From contig JAYKKT010000059.1 of the NCBI GenBank assembly GCA_036023115.1, positions 10,728,501 through 10,792,500 on the forward strand: DNA of 64,000 nucleotides. The letters are read 5' to 3'. The notes below the pieces were generated by a model. It saw nothing but the letters and a program-made list of their open reading frames with translations. It had not been told where the DNA came from and ran no database searches. Position 1 is the stretch's first letter. Every line of letters starts with the position of its first letter. This DNA is from Brasenia schreberi (Eukaryota; Streptophyta; Magnoliopsida; Nymphaeales; Cabombaceae). The position numbers and the translations under genes are program-made. This document shows, in pieces, positions 10,023 through 22,175 of this stretch.

Positions 10023-12889
10023 CAACAACAACTAAGCCTTTTTCCATACTAGACGGGGTCGGCTACATGGATTCTTTGTTTCCACATATCCCTATCGTGT
10101 GCCATATTAGTAGTTAACTCCCAATAAGCTAGATCATTCTTTATTGTTTCTTTCCAACACTTTTGTAGTCGTCCTCTATCTCTTTTAATACTTTCCAAAT
10201 TTAGTTTTTCAAACCTTCTTATAGGTTCTTCTTTCTATATGTCCAAACCATCTTAAACGATGTTCTCTCATTTTATCATCTATTGGCACCACTCCTAATT
10301 TGTTTCTAATAACCTCATTATGTATACGGTCTTTTCTTGTATGACCACTCATCCATCTCAACATCTTCATTTCTATCATAGACATCTTTTGTACATGTTG
10401 ATGATTAACTGCCCAACACTCAGAACCATAAAACATGGCAGGCCTCATTGGTGCTCTATAATATTTACCTTTTAACTTTAATGGTATCTTCTTATCACAA
10501 AGAATACCTGATGCTTCTCTCCATTTTAACCAACCAACATTAATTTTATGTGTAACATCTCCATCAATTCTTCCATCACTCTGAAAAATTGACCCTAGGT
10601 ATTTAAAACTTTCCTTTTGGGGGATGCAATGTGTACCAATTTTAATTTTTATGTCCTCTCAGGCAACCAAATGATCAAACTTACATTCCATATATTCTGT
10701 CTTTGTTCTACTAAGTCAGAGGCCTTTACTTTCTAATGTTTCTCTCCATAGTTCCAATTTTCTATTAACTTTTTCCTTAGACTCCTCCACTAATACAATG
10801 TCATCTGCAAATAACATACACCAAGGTACTTCATCTTGAATATGTTTTGTTAACTCATCAATCACTATTATAAATAAATATGGACTTAAAGTTGATCCTT
10901 GATGTAACCCAATATTAACTTCAAAGAAGTCTGTCGTTCCTTCATGAGTCCTCACACATGTTTTTGTACTATCATACATGTCTCTTATAAGGTTAATATA
11001 TGTCAATGGGATACCTTTTTTTTCCAAAGTTCTCCAAAGAACCTCCCTTGTTATCCTATCATAAGCTTTTTCTAGATCAATAAATATCATGTGAAGGTCT
11101 TTCTTTTTTGCTCTAAAATGTTCCATAAGACGTCTCAAAAGGTGAATCGCTTCAATAGTAGATCTGCCTAGCATGAATCCAAATTGGTTCTCTGTTGTAC
11201 TTGATACTTGTCTTAACCTACATTCGATAATTCTTTCTCATAATTTCATAGTATGACTCATTAACTTGATACCTCGATAATTCACACAATTTTGAATGTC
11301 TCCCTTGTTCTTATATATGGGTATAAGTGTACTTGCTCTTCATTCCTCGGGCATCTTTTGGTTTTTTCATATTTCATTAAATAGTCTTGTGAGCCAAGTG
11401 ATTCTTATTTCTCCTAGTATTTTCCAAACTTCTATAGGAATATTATCTAGTCCTACCGATTTACTATCCTTTATATGTTTAAGAGCCTCTTTGACTTCAT
11501 TCTTTTGAATACGTCGGTAGAAATTGTGGTTTATATACTTTTCTGACTTAGCTAAATCTCCTAAACTAATACAAACATCTTTATTTTCATTAAAAAGATT
11601 ATAAAAATAGTTTTTCCATCTATTTCTTATATCATCATTTGCCACTAGAATTTTTTCATCCTCGTCTTTTATGTATCTAACATAATTAAGATCTTTAGTT
11701 TTCTTATCTCTAGCCCTAGCTATCCTAAACATATCTCTTTCACCCTCTTTTGAGTTGAGTTTTTTATATAAGTCCTCCCAAATCTTAGCTTTTGCTTCAC
11801 TAACAGCCTTTTTCGCTTCCTTCTTTGCTTTCTTATATGCTTCTAAAGTTTCACCTATTTTCTTGGCATAATGGAATTTGTAACATGCCCTCTTTGCCTT
11901 GATTTTATTTTGTACTACTTCACTCAACCACCAAGCTTCTTTTTGTGCCGGTACACCTCTCTTAGATACCCCTAACACATCTTTCGCCACTTTCCTAATA
12001 TGTATAGCCATATTGTTCCACATATCACAGGGTGTGCCAACATAATTCCAAACATCTCCTTGAAGGACTTTTTGTTTAAATATATCTTCTTTCTCGCTTT
12101 TGAGGTTCCACCATTTAGTTCGAATAGCTCGATGCACTCTTTTCTTCTTTGTCCATTTTTTTATTTGTAAATCCATAACTAAAAGTCAATGTTGGGTGGT
12201 TAAGCTTTCTCTTAGAATTACCTTACAATCTTTACAACACGCTCTATCTTTTTTTCTACAAATAAAGTAATCAATTTGTGTTTGTGATAAGCCACTCTTA
12301 TAAGTAATTAAATGTTTATCTCATTTTTTGAAGATTGTATTGAATATAAAGAGATCAAATGCCATAGCAAAATTTAAAATCTCCCTACCTTCCTCATTTA
12401 TATCACCAAAACCAAAGTTTCCATTAATCCTTTGATATCCTAATGCCTCTTTACCGACATGTCCATTTAAATCTCCTCCTAAACAAATCATCTCCTTTTG
12501 TGGAATCTTTTGAAACACCTTATCTAACTCTTTCCAAAAAACTGTCTTTATACTATCTTCTAGTCCTACTCGGGGTGCGTAAGTACAGACTATATTCAAA
12601 ACCTCTGCTCCTAACACTAATTTCAATGTCATGATTCGGTCACCATATCGTTGTATGTCTACTACACTCTCATTTAAATCTTCATTTATGATAATACCAA
12701 CTCCGTTTTGAGCCTTTTCTTTACTTGAGTACTATAATTTAAAACCTGTATCCTCTATCTCATTTGCTTTTTCTCCAACCCATTTTGTCTCTTATAAATA
12801 TAAAATATGAATCTTTCTCCGAATCATAGTATCTACCACCTCCATTAGCTTACCGGATAATGTTCCGATATTCCAAGAACCAATACTTA
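10023..12889 (-). mobile_element. RTE-clade non-LTR retrotransposon (LINE), copy 1
   Basis: 2867 bp on the minus strand, flanked by a 19-bp target duplication ATAATTTTGATATTAAGTA (10004-10022 and 12890-12908). The 5' edge falls at the endonuclease domain start (GSWNIGTLSGKLMEVVDTMI). The 3' end is GGCTTAGTTGTTGTTGTA, the TTG-repeat tail of plant RTE elements. A single long ORF is expected, but stops and frameshifts break it into an endonuclease part, a linker, RT and a C-terminal part. It is a 5'-truncated, dead copy inserted in ATACG-type repeat DNA. Confidence 0.95.
10209..12640 (-). pseudogene. RTE endonuclease-reverse transcriptase ORF, broken
   Basis: 12632-12321 is endonuclease (LNIVCTYAPRVGLEDS, LGGDLNGHVGKEALGYQ). 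12176-11367 is the basic linker and RT start (KAKRACYKFHYAK, SVGLDNIPIEVWKILGE). 11174-10716 is RT, with [33 protein letters not shown] and the catalytic FADDIVLV. 10448-10209 is the C-terminal segment (MFYGSECWAVNHQHVQKM, MLRWMSGHTRKDRI, HRLRWFGHIERR). The pieces are separated by stops or frameshifts. Confidence 0.93.
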
Positions 12890-12929
12890 ATAATTTTGAT
12901 ATTAAGTAATGGCATATAATTTCTAGTGT

Positions 12930-15430
12930 TGTCTAACGTGTATTGTATCGCGTATCACTAGGCTCCACGATACGGGCGTATCGTATCGTACTTTAATATT
13001 TAAAAAATAGAAAATATTAAAAAAATCAAGGAAAATTAGTAAAAATCCAAAAAAAAGATCAAAACAAATAAGAAAAATTAGGAAAAAATCTGGTAATTAC
13101 TTTGAATTCATATAATGCAAAGTTTAGTACATATTGAGCATTCAACATTGAACAATTGCATCAAAATTTACATATTTTGAAGCAAAAAATGAAATACATT
13201 TACATTTTACATATGTAAATTTGTTTCAAGATCATTAACTAAATAATCTTCATCTTCTCCTTGATGAAGATTCAAAGTTTCTCATCACCTTCTCTTCAAA
13301 ATCAAAATCTTCATCTCCTTCATGATGTTGTTGCACTCCTTTCAAATTAATCCATGCAATGTCTTCTTCAGTTAGGAGTGCATTTTCTTTGTTATCTTCC
13401 ATAATTCACTCATCTAATATATCAAAATTAACAAACTGCTATCTTTGTATATGTAGTTGTCATATTTGCTAATTTTTATATGTGAGCAAAATGATGAGCT
13501 CCATTTCTTTGATTATTGACTCTATGATACCTCAGTGATGTGATATTGTTACTTGATGATATCCCCTTTTTCTCTTACTGAAGACTAGCTTTTTAACTAA
13601 TGCTTAAGCTCTATTTCTCACTTCACAGACTGAGTTAAGCCTCACACACGTTGATCATATTCAACTCAATGGAAGTCATATAAGGTGAACCCTAAAATAG
13701 TGAAGTTGTGAAATGCCTACTCAATGAACCGAGACAACCAAATTGTTCTTCATTGTTTGCGATTTCATGAAATTAGAAACTGATAGCAAAAATATTGGGT
13801 TACATCAAGGATCAACTTTAAGTCCATATTTATTTATAATGGTGATTGATGAGTTAACAAAACATATTCAAGATGAAGTACCTTGGTGTATGTTATTTGC
13901 AGATGACATTGTATTAGTGGAGGAGTCTAAGGAAAAAGTTAATAGAAAATTGGAACTATGGAGAGAAACATTAGAAAGTAAAGGCCTCTTACTTAGTAGA
14001 ATAAAGACAGAATATATGGAATGTAAGTTTGATCATTTGGTTACCTGAGAGGACATAAAAATTAAAATTAGTACACATTGCATCCCCCAAAAGGAAAGTT
14101 TTAAATACCTAGGGTCAATTTTTCAGAGTGATGGAAGAATTAATGGAGATGTTACGCATAAAATTAATGTTGGTTGGTTAAAATGGAGAGAAGCATCAGG
14201 TATTCTTTGTGATAAGAAGATACCATTAAAGTTAAAAGGTAAATATTATAGAGCACCAATCAGGCCTGCCATGTTTTATGGTTCTGAGTGTTGGGCAGTT
14301 AATCATCAACATGTACAAAAGATGTCTGTGGCAGAAATGAAGATGTTGAGATGGATAAGTGGTCATACAAGAAAAGACCGTATACATAATGAGGTTATTA
14401 GAAACAAATTAGGAGTGACACCAATAGATGATAAAATGAGAGAATATCGTTTAAGATGGTTTGGACATATAGAAAGAAGATCAAAAGAAGAACCTGTAAG
14501 AAGGTATGAAAAACTAAATTTGGAAAGAATTAAAAGAGCTAGATGACGACCACAAAAGTGTTGGAAAGAAACAATAAAGAATGATCTAGCTTATTGTGAG
14601 TTAACTGCTAACATGGCACACGATAGGGATATGTGGAAACAAAGAATCCATGTAGCCGACACCGTCTAGTATGCGAAAAGGCTTAGTTGTTGTTTGTTGT
14701 TTTATTTGTTCATAAATTATTCTTATTCAATAAATGAAATTATAAACCTGAATTTACATGTTATATACACAGCTTGCAATCCCAAACAAGCATATCGGAG
14801 GATGCCTTGGAGAGAAGTGAAGAGAGGTGGAGAGAGTCCAGAAACGTGCAAAAAAAATTTTGAAAAAAAAATACGGTCGATACGTTATGATAACCAGTAT
14901 CATACGTTACAGATTACCGTATCATATGATACGTATTGTATGATACGGTGCGATACGAATAACACTTTTAGACTACCTTGCACATCCGTTGCTGAAAAAA
15001 AAACAAAGAGCAGGCTCACTAACTGACAACTGAATGTAAATCATCATGCACAAAGGCCATCATAAGGTACTTTGAGGCTCAACTAATCCATGTAAAACTT
15101 GAACTAGTATTCTTTGTAACAATCACATGTTAGAGTTAAATCAGAATGTTATTGAACCATGAAATTCTAAATTAAGATGATGAAAATGAGGATAGAAAAA
15201 AATGATAAACCTAAAACTTGAGCTCAATAGATAACATATCAACCACATGAATACAAAATGGATTTAACCTAAATCAAGCAGGGTCTAAATTATATGAATT
15301 CTTTGCAATTATCATAACTTTTTCTGTTTTCTAATTTTTTAGATTTTTTCTAATTTTTTAATATTAAAGTATGATACGGGTAATACGATACGTATCGTGG
15401 ATCAAAACAATATATGATACAATACACATC
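12930..15430. mobile_element. DNA element with long imperfect ATACG-rich inverted termini
   Basis: The left end reads GTGTATTGTATCGCGTATCA, then a CCACGATACG stretch and TACTTTAATATT. The reverse complement of the right end reads GTGTATTGTATCATATATTG, then the same CCACGATACG and TACTTTAATATT blocks. This gives inverted termini of roughly 75-80 bp with imperfect identity. The interior is AT-rich, holds an RTE insertion (13787-14697) and another ATACG cluster at 14870-14960, and has no transposase frame. Target duplications are not clear, so the superfamily is unassigned. A non-autonomous TIR transposon is the best reading. Confidence 0.55.
13787..14697 (+). mobile_element. RTE LINE copy 2, 5'-truncated
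   Basis: Begins inside RT at [15 protein letters not shown] and continues through [20 protein letters not shown] (13784-14048). After a TGA it resumes at MFYGSECWAVNHQHVQKM (14271-14546). It ends in the GGCTTAGTTGTTG tail. It is nearly identical to copy 1 but inverted. 5' truncation is normal for target-primed reverse transcription. Confidence 0.93.
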
Positions 15431-15439
15431 GAACAATAT

Positions 15440-18400
15440 TGGTTGGGACTGTGCTTGATTTCTACAGAGTAGTCAACCTTAGAAGACTTTGGGGTGAAAC
15501 CATCAAAGATAATTTTAAGTAACCTTGTATTGGCTTCAGCGGTGTAACAGTCAAGCAATAAGTTTCAAATGGCAACTTGACACCTCATATTTGTGAAAGG
15601 TCCTCAATAATCACAAAATCCTTAGTATGTTCCAACTTCATCCATGAGGATATCCACAAACTCTGATGTTACATTCCTGTAATATAGAAAAGAATTTTAG
15701 ATCCACATATGGAGTAAGTTATGTGAGTTGGATTACCAGGGCATGCATGTATGTGTGAGGCTTCAGCCTCCCGTGGTAACAAAAGAAAAAGAATTTTAGA
15801 TCAATTCTCATAAGTGGGTTGGATTTGGTTTTATGCTTTCAGAACTAAATCAATCTCAACTTGATCAGACAAATAGAAGACAAAGCACACATCCAGTTGG
15901 CAAACAAGCTAATCCATTTGGCATTTATTTACATCCTAATCTGACATGAAATGCGAATAATGACATTTAATCATGTCTAACTCGGATCAACCAACCTGAG
16001 CACAAATGTACAACTACCTACAATCACATGATAACTGTTAGGGGGTGGATACAAAGAGGAGATAATAAAATCGTAAATTCCTAGCATTGAGTTCCCAGAG
16101 CTCCAATTGCTATGCTTACATTACTTTATGAAAATCGAAATTTATTCTGGCAAATAAAAGTGGAACCACATTCCAGTTTCATCAGCTTTTCAACTTTAAG
16201 ATGAGGTTCAGAAACGGTGAAGAAGCGAGAAAAAACTAACACTGAAGACGTGGTAACAATATAGGGAAACAGAACCAAAGATAAGGGTGAAGACTGAAGA
16301 CCACAAAGTGGCTTTTCATCCACTCTGTAAAAGGTGATACAGAAGTGTTGCAAGGAAAATGACTTCCTGCTAGACCAGATGATCTACCATCAAAGCCGTA
16401 GAATATCAGCGTTCATTTTGTCTATCTTTCACAAAAGAGGCCATTGATTGCAGTGTCTTTGACATGGTGTACGGTACATGGAACATCCCCAGCAAGAGGT
16501 TACCAAGTGTTCCAGATGATTAACTAACAAGATCAGCTACATATGCAATTTTTTGACCCTGTGGGTAAGATGAGCAAGCCCCCAACCATGTTATGATACA
16601 CATACGAATCATCAAGGTACACTCCATCTATGCCTAGGTTATTGTTTGTCTTGACGAATTTTGAGATTGACCTACAGCAATCCTTCTATATTTGTTTAGG
16701 TAGCCTTGACATACTTTTGTAGGCATAAAAGGAGACTAGTATTTCAAATCTCAAGAAGTATTTGAACTCCCTGAACTATTTAATGAGAAGTCTCATAAGT
16801 AATTTCTGTTTTATCTATCAATCTCTTTTATATCATCTTCGATAACAGTGAGGTCATCAACAAAAAAAGCAAATTATAGTTCATCATTTGAATTTTTACT
16901 GACACAACAAAATACGTGTTTAACTGAAAATTCACTTTGTAGATAAAATTTAGCAATCATGCTCTTGGTGCAACCTTTAGTTTATACAATTCGATTTTTA
17001 TTTGACACTACCCTTGGTTGTTTCATCTAATGCCTTCTTCAATCTCTCCATGAAAACATACATTCTTTCAAACCCTCCTTATAATCTGAGTTCACCTATT
17101 GCTAGCGACTAATTCCACAAGCACACAAAGAGTAGGCATGTTTGCAACATCCTATGAACGTAAAAATCATAAGTGATGCCGTGTAGTTGAGAACCTACCA
17201 TGAGTTCCACCTTCATCTTGATTGTACTCACTGCTTTCTTTTGAATAAAAGTTTCCGTAAAGTACCTTTAAACGAAAAATCAACACTGCCCAGGTGCAAC
17301 AACCAAAAATAGTTCATTCCGTGTAGCGTACTATCTAGGTTGCTAAACATTTTGCCCCTTGTAATATTTTTGTTTTCCCGTTTGCGCTGGTCTATAAAGG
17401 GGTGAACAGCGTATGGCATTTCATCCCGTTTCAATTGTCTGAAGTGAAGGAGGTGGAGACTATGAGTAGAGATGAAGCGTATATCCCAAGTGGGATGTCA
17501 GTGCTAGTCAATCAATGCCAAGCAAGAAGCCTAGTAATAGTTTGGCAAGTATATGCAATCTAGTAACTAAGTATGCATGATATATGTGTCCTCGTAATTC
17601 TGTTTTCTGGTTAGCGTTATCAATTTTGACTTGAGGCTTATCGTAACAACATATTTGCACCTAGAGACCCACTCTATAAGAACGAAAAGCTACATTTGTT
17701 GCAGGAGAGGCGAAAAGGTCATCATAATTTGACAATTCGAAAGGTTTAGCCGTCAAGGGTAACTTTACAGACCTACATGTAGAGAAAATTCAATAATAGA
17801 GCACCCAAAAATCAAATTAACCAACCGTCGGTAAAATTGCAGTGCATGAAAGCAAGGAGAACAGCAACAAAGCATTGAGGCAGCGCTTACACGCATGCCT
17901 GGACGAATCTTTTCAGCCAACTGCACGTTATTGGCAGAAATTTTTTGTTTGTTGTTTGCTGGATTTCGTTTATATGCGTCATGTTACGTCTTTAACTTGG
18001 ATTCCACCTATAGCTGTGAGCGAGTCTATGCTAAACATGCTCGTAGCAATCTGAAGCTATGCAGTTCTTTTAGCAGGTTACAGTTTGTGATCCATTTTGC
18101 TTATATTAACTGAACTGCGATAGGATGCAGGTGGAAGCTTATGCAGACAACTTCATATAGAAAGGCCCACCCAATGCCGAGGGCTGACTTGGACCCTTCC
18201 TTTCAGATTTCCTTTTCCATGTTTGTTCACGAATCGCCAGAATTTTCTGAACAAATTTCCTTCTCATCTCACTTAAAGATGGTAATCAACGGAACCTTGA
18301 ACATATTGGCTGAAAGGAATAAAACTTGGTTGTTTTTATCTGCAACAAAGCTGCAGCCCTACCGTACTATTCACATTAACACACGACAACCATTGGCTTA
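15440..18400. other. Intergenic, no gene recognised
   Basis: Only short scattered open frames are seen, none with a recognisable domain. Around 16830-16880 the minus strand reads FVDDLTVIEDDIKEI, faintly like a copia RT YVDD motif. This hints at a very old retroelement relic, too weak to call. Confidence 0.4.
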
Positions 18401-18404
18401 CACG

Positions 18405-19520
18405 CTAGAAACTACTTTCACAAGATTCATTACAAACACGGAATCTCCATGAGAAATGATAGGCCTTGGATTCGCAAGAGAGCCTGGCGACATCACAAGC
18501 AGCGGTTGTGTGGCACTTGTGCCCATTACTCGTCCACTCTATCTCCACTCTGCAGGAAAATGCATTAGAAGAGTTGGGAACAGGGAAATCTGCAAAGAGC
18601 AGCAGCACTTCACCATTGATCCTCTTTGCCGGCTGCTGCCGCTTTCCAACTGCCGCAACCAATGACTCCAGCCATGAGCATTCCGGCTGACCCACCAATT
18701 CCTTGTAGGCTGAATTCACAAGCCTGACTCTGTTATTAGAATCTGATACAACAGCGGGAAGAGCCTCTGATTCCACCTCTTCTTCGACTTCCTCTGGTCT
18801 TTTAAACACAGGAACAGATGAAGCCCCATCATCACACTCACAGATGCTCTTCACGCTAATGCTCGAGCCGACTGGTCTCACCGGCTGCGGCGCGATCACC
18901 TGGCCCGGGCTTGCCGGGGTTTGTGGTGCTTGCAGTTTCAGCAGCAAATCCTTCTCCTCTGTTATTACATGTTCCCGAGTCAGGCTTTGATTGGTTGAAC
19001 CCATATCCGGAACTCCTGTTTGCAGTGATTTATGCATTGGCAAGGGAGAAGATGAACATGGCAACAGTGAGAGATTAAAGAAATGGTGACCACAGCTTGT
19101 TGGTTTCTTAAGCTTGCCAACAAAACCCGCATCCCTGAACGGGGGAAATCCAACAAAATTATGATGAAACCCTAGATCAAGATCTAAAGGGGTGACAAGG
19201 GGAGATGCTTCCTGGTTTTTCACTTTTTTGGTTCTTGGGGAGGTAGGCAAGGTGGTTCTCCTTTTTCTGCCCCTAACAGGCTTGGTAATGAAAACGGACT
19301 GAGATGAAGCTGAAGGGATCCCCATGATGCAAGGGAGGAGGTTCTGCTCTGCAATAGTGGGGTCCCCATTTGGTGTTTGGTTCAGTTGGGGTTTTGGGGC
19401 AATTGGTCTGTACCTTGCCATGATCTGTTCAGTTTTTGATGTGGAAGAGAGTATGTCAAAAGAGTGAACCATCATAGACGATGGTGTTGGACTCAAACTG
19501 CTTGAATATTGAGATTGCAT
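18405..19520 (-). CDS. DUF7950-type plant nuclear protein, 371 aa
   Basis: One open frame without introns runs from ATG 19518-19520 (MQSQYSSSLSPTPSS) to TAG 18405-18407. The frame is open 8 codons further up, but no ATG lies there. Near residues 35-44 it has ARYRPIAPKP, the signature of a plant-specific family annotated DUF7950. Residues about 80-103 are a basic cluster (RGRKRRTTLP, RTKKVKN) that looks like a nuclear localisation signal. An acidic run (EEVEEEVESE) precedes the conserved C-terminal domain (DSNNRVRLVNSAYKELVGQP, GEVLLLFADFPVPNSS, FSWRFRV). The biochemical role of the family is not established to my knowledge; nuclear location is inferred from the basic cluster. The length and unbroken frame suggest a working gene. 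Confidence 0.85.
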   Translation of the reverse strand: MQSQYSSSLSPTPSSMMVHSFDILSSTSKTEQIMARYRPIAPKPQLNQTPNGDPTIAEQNLLPCIMGIPSASSQSVFITKPVRGRKRRTTLPTSPRTKKVKNQEASPLVTPLDLDLGFHHNFVGFPPFRDAGFVGKLKKPTSCGHHFFNLSLLPCSSSPLPMHKSLQTGVPDMGSTNQSLTREHVITEEKDLLLKLQAPQTPASPGQVIAPQPVRPVGSSISVKSICECDDGASSVPVFKRPEEVEEEVESEALPAVVSDSNNRVRLVNSAYKELVGQPECSWLESLVAAVGKRQQPAKRINGEVLLLFADFPVPNSSNAFSCRVEIEWTSNGHKCHTTAACDVARLSCESKAYHFSWRFRVCNESCESSF

Positions 19521-19559
19521 GAAGGACAGTGGGCTCTGTAACAAGCTCTATAAGAGGCT

Positions 19560-20040
19560 AAATCTGCAGGGAAGGCATGCATGCAGTTGGTGCGAGATTG
19601 AGGGGCAGAGACGGTTTGTTTTAGTATTGGTTCCACAGGGGAGGCAGCCAAAGAGAGAGAGGCAACAGGAAGAGTCATGGTCGATTTGTATGGCGGCGCG
19701 TGTAAAAGCTTTACACATGCCACTGAATTGTGCGAGGCAGACAGTGGGTTTTTGTTCAGCTGGCACCTTAGGGGTGTGAGAGGTTCAGGTTTCCCATGCC
19801 AAGTTTCTGTCGCCTCAGGCTGCAAAGATCACGAATTATCAGTAGACACGTTTCATCTTTTTTGCTTCTTTAAAGAAACATTTGTTGCGTGCATCGGCCG
19901 GCGTGTAAGCACCACCACCATGTGCCGCCCTCTGGGGGAAGGTTAGACCTTGTGACTAGATATTGGACCTGGACCTGGACCTGGTTTGGTAAAAGTCGAT
20001 CCATTTTGATTGTTTGCATTGCGGATCATATCATGAGTGA
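19560..20040. other. Upstream region of the DUF7950 gene
   Basis: This is the presumed promoter and 5' leader, reading leftwards. No strong TATA box is evident. Short minus-strand frames (for example 19548-19766) could be upstream ORFs but have no other support. Confidence 0.3.
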
Positions 20041-20043
20041 GAG

Positions 20044-20238
20044 GGGAGTCTTGGTTACACTTGTAGGTTGTGGGTAAGCCGAGACCGGCGGTTCTAAACT
20101 GTTTCTTTAGGTTGACTGAAATAGAATCAACACTCCCTAGTTTTGGTTGGGAGTCTTGGTTACACTTGTAGGTTGTGGGTAAGCCGAGATGGGTGGTTCT
20201 AAACTGTTTCTTTAGGTGACTGAAATAGAATCAACCCC
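20044..20238. repeat. Tandem duplication, about 105-bp unit
   Basis: Copy 1 is 20044-20148 and copy 2 is 20149-20238. Both start GGGAGTCTTGGTTACACTTG and contain AAACTGTTTCTTTAGG. The neighbouring 20240-20465 is rich in GGTTCCGG/CCGGTTT motifs also seen near 48570-48780, suggesting a shared dispersed repeat. Confidence 0.85.
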
Positions 20239-20757
20239 TTGGTTCTGATCCCGACCGTTTTGTGTCTGTTTTAGTTTCAGGTCCAGGTCTAATTCCATTA
20301 GTATCCAATCTGGTTTCATTTGAAAAACAACAGGGTTTTGGAACCTTGAGACGTCTGGTTCCGGTTTCGGTTTTGGTGTCATGAAAGGTGAGGTCCTTCC
20401 TTTGGTTCTGGCCGGGGTAGCTGGAATCCGGTTTCGCTTGCCAAGCAGGGTACAGACCGGCCATCTCTAGTTCATGTGTGCTTTTTAAATCTAAATCTGA
20501 TTATGGGAGACTTGGTATGGTATCGATCCAATCCAACATCAAATCTGAGTCCAATACTGACTCGCAGGATCTCGTGAAGTCAGATTTGGTAACGTTACCA
20601 ACCCAAATCTGGCATCCCAAAGGCTCTTGTTTGGAAAGCCAACCTTACATGCTATTATAGGTTGCCTAATTTTGGTTAGAACACAACGATCTCAGATTGA
20701 TTCCTGTTTCTGCATCAGCTCCTAAGAAACACCTCAAGCTCATGATACCCATAACGA

Positions 20758-20870
20758 ACCATTGCTCACCTGGCAGGGGGGTAGACTCACAAGTTGAAGG
20801 TGATGAATTTGTTACCTGCGGCATACATCTGGCTTTGGCCTCCCATTGCACACACACGCAAAAAGAGGAT
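20758..20870 (+). mobile_element. tRNA-derived SINE-like fragment
   Basis: TTGCTCACCTGG resembles a pol III A box and is followed by AAGTTGAAGGTGATGAATTT and GGCTTTGGCC. This matches the better copy at 57836-57960. The B box is degraded. Confidence 0.55.
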
Positions 20871-20999
20871 CTCCAGCTACCCGAACAGCGTAGCTCATTC
20901 AAATCCTATTATCACATCCCCAAGCCTTCTGCTGATTCGATTCATATCTTTCATCAGTGCTGTAACATTCGGTCGCGTGCTGCAGAGAGGTCTCACTAA

Positions 21000-21380
21000 G
21001 TGGTGCTAGTCCATCCTGGAATTCTTGTGTGAAGGCGACTCAACCAAGAGGTTCTTTCTCTAACGTGAATTGGCCAGCCCGACCAACTCCAATGCCGGTG
21101 GAAGTGATATTACAAACTATGCCACTCATTTCTTGTGAATCAATTTAGCAAGCCGATGCCCCAAGCCGGAATTTCCCGTGATCGGAGAAAGCCTGACAGA
21201 GCAATACCACGTGGATAGCTTTGTGCTTTGGTGGGTCGTCCAAGATATTTTCGACGACCTAATAGCTCAGGCGTTCAACGGCCTTCAGACTCAGGACTCT
21301 TAGATTCACTTCTCCACCGTTTCTGACCCCCTTAGGTTAATTGTGAATTTCTTGAGAGTCAGCCAGCAGATCTTTAACCT
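21000..21380. other. Intergenic, no gene recognised
   Basis: A plus-strand frame of about 50 codons (21140-21300, CPKPEFPVIGESLTEQYH) is open but matches nothing I can name. It has no flanking exon signals. Confidence 0.3.
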
Positions 21381-21598
21381 TTAGTTACCATCCAATAGTT
21401 CAATGCTCGTATATTCTAATGCATCTCTGGGGTGCATTTTCTGTTCATCTAGTTTAGTTACCATCCAATAGTTCAATGCTCGTATCTCCTAAATGCATCT
21501 CTGGGGTGCATTTTCTGTTCATCTAGTTTAGTTACCATCCAATAGTTCAATGCTCATCTCCTAAATGCATCTCTGGAGTGCATTTTCTGTTTATCTAG
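21380..21598. repeat. Three tandem copies of a 73-74-bp unit
   Basis: Copies at 21380-21452, 21453-21526 and 21527-21598 each start TTTAGTTACCATCCAATAGT and end GCATTTTCTGTTCATCTAG or a close variant. Small indels separate them. Confidence 0.95.
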
Positions 21599-22131
21599 TT
21601 TTGGAATTGATAGTTGCTAAAAATGCATCATAAATTCCCCAACATAAGCGTGATAAGAATGTGTTGTCATCACAAGTAAGATTTTTGGCGTCAAGAGAAT
21701 TGACATGCAAGTATAGAGTTTGGAGAAGGGTGGCTCAAGATAAATTCAGGCCTAAAGCGAAAATTGGTCACCATGCGTCACTTAGATTGGGGCCTAAAAA
21801 GTTCCCTTTTATTACTGTCCAGAAAATTTGTGGCACTGCAAAAAGTGATACTATGACGAGTTTAAAACAAGGGACACTACGGCGGTTGCATTACCCACGA
21901 GCCACCCTGGAGTTTGACCCATGCTTCCCAAAAGGAGTGTTTCAAACAATGCTTTCCATCTCCTTATAATAAAATGCTTTCTAGATTAAAGACTAAATTC
22001 TCATCAGTTGTGGTTAAACTGTTAAACAGCTGGTACGTATGAGTTTTCTTGTTTAACTTTTCACGACACTTAAATAACTTTACTATTTGTTGTACGTTGA
22101 AGATGATCAGTTCTAGACAAGGCTCACACAA

Positions 22132-22171
<40 letters not shown>
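22132..22171. repeat. (GA)n microsatellite
   Basis: About 40 bp of GA dinucleotides. The surrounding 21600-23240 has no recognisable gene. Confidence 0.95.

Positions 22172-22175
<4 letters not shown>

Noticed and set aside
16830..16880. Minus-strand FVDDLTVIEDD resembling a copia RT motif
   Set aside because: No neighbouring RT blocks are recognisable within several hundred bases; could be chance.
21140..21300. Open plus frame of about 50 codons (CPKPEFPVIGESLTEQYH)
   Set aside because: Briefly suggested a P450-like N-terminus, but no family motif follows and no splice context is visible.
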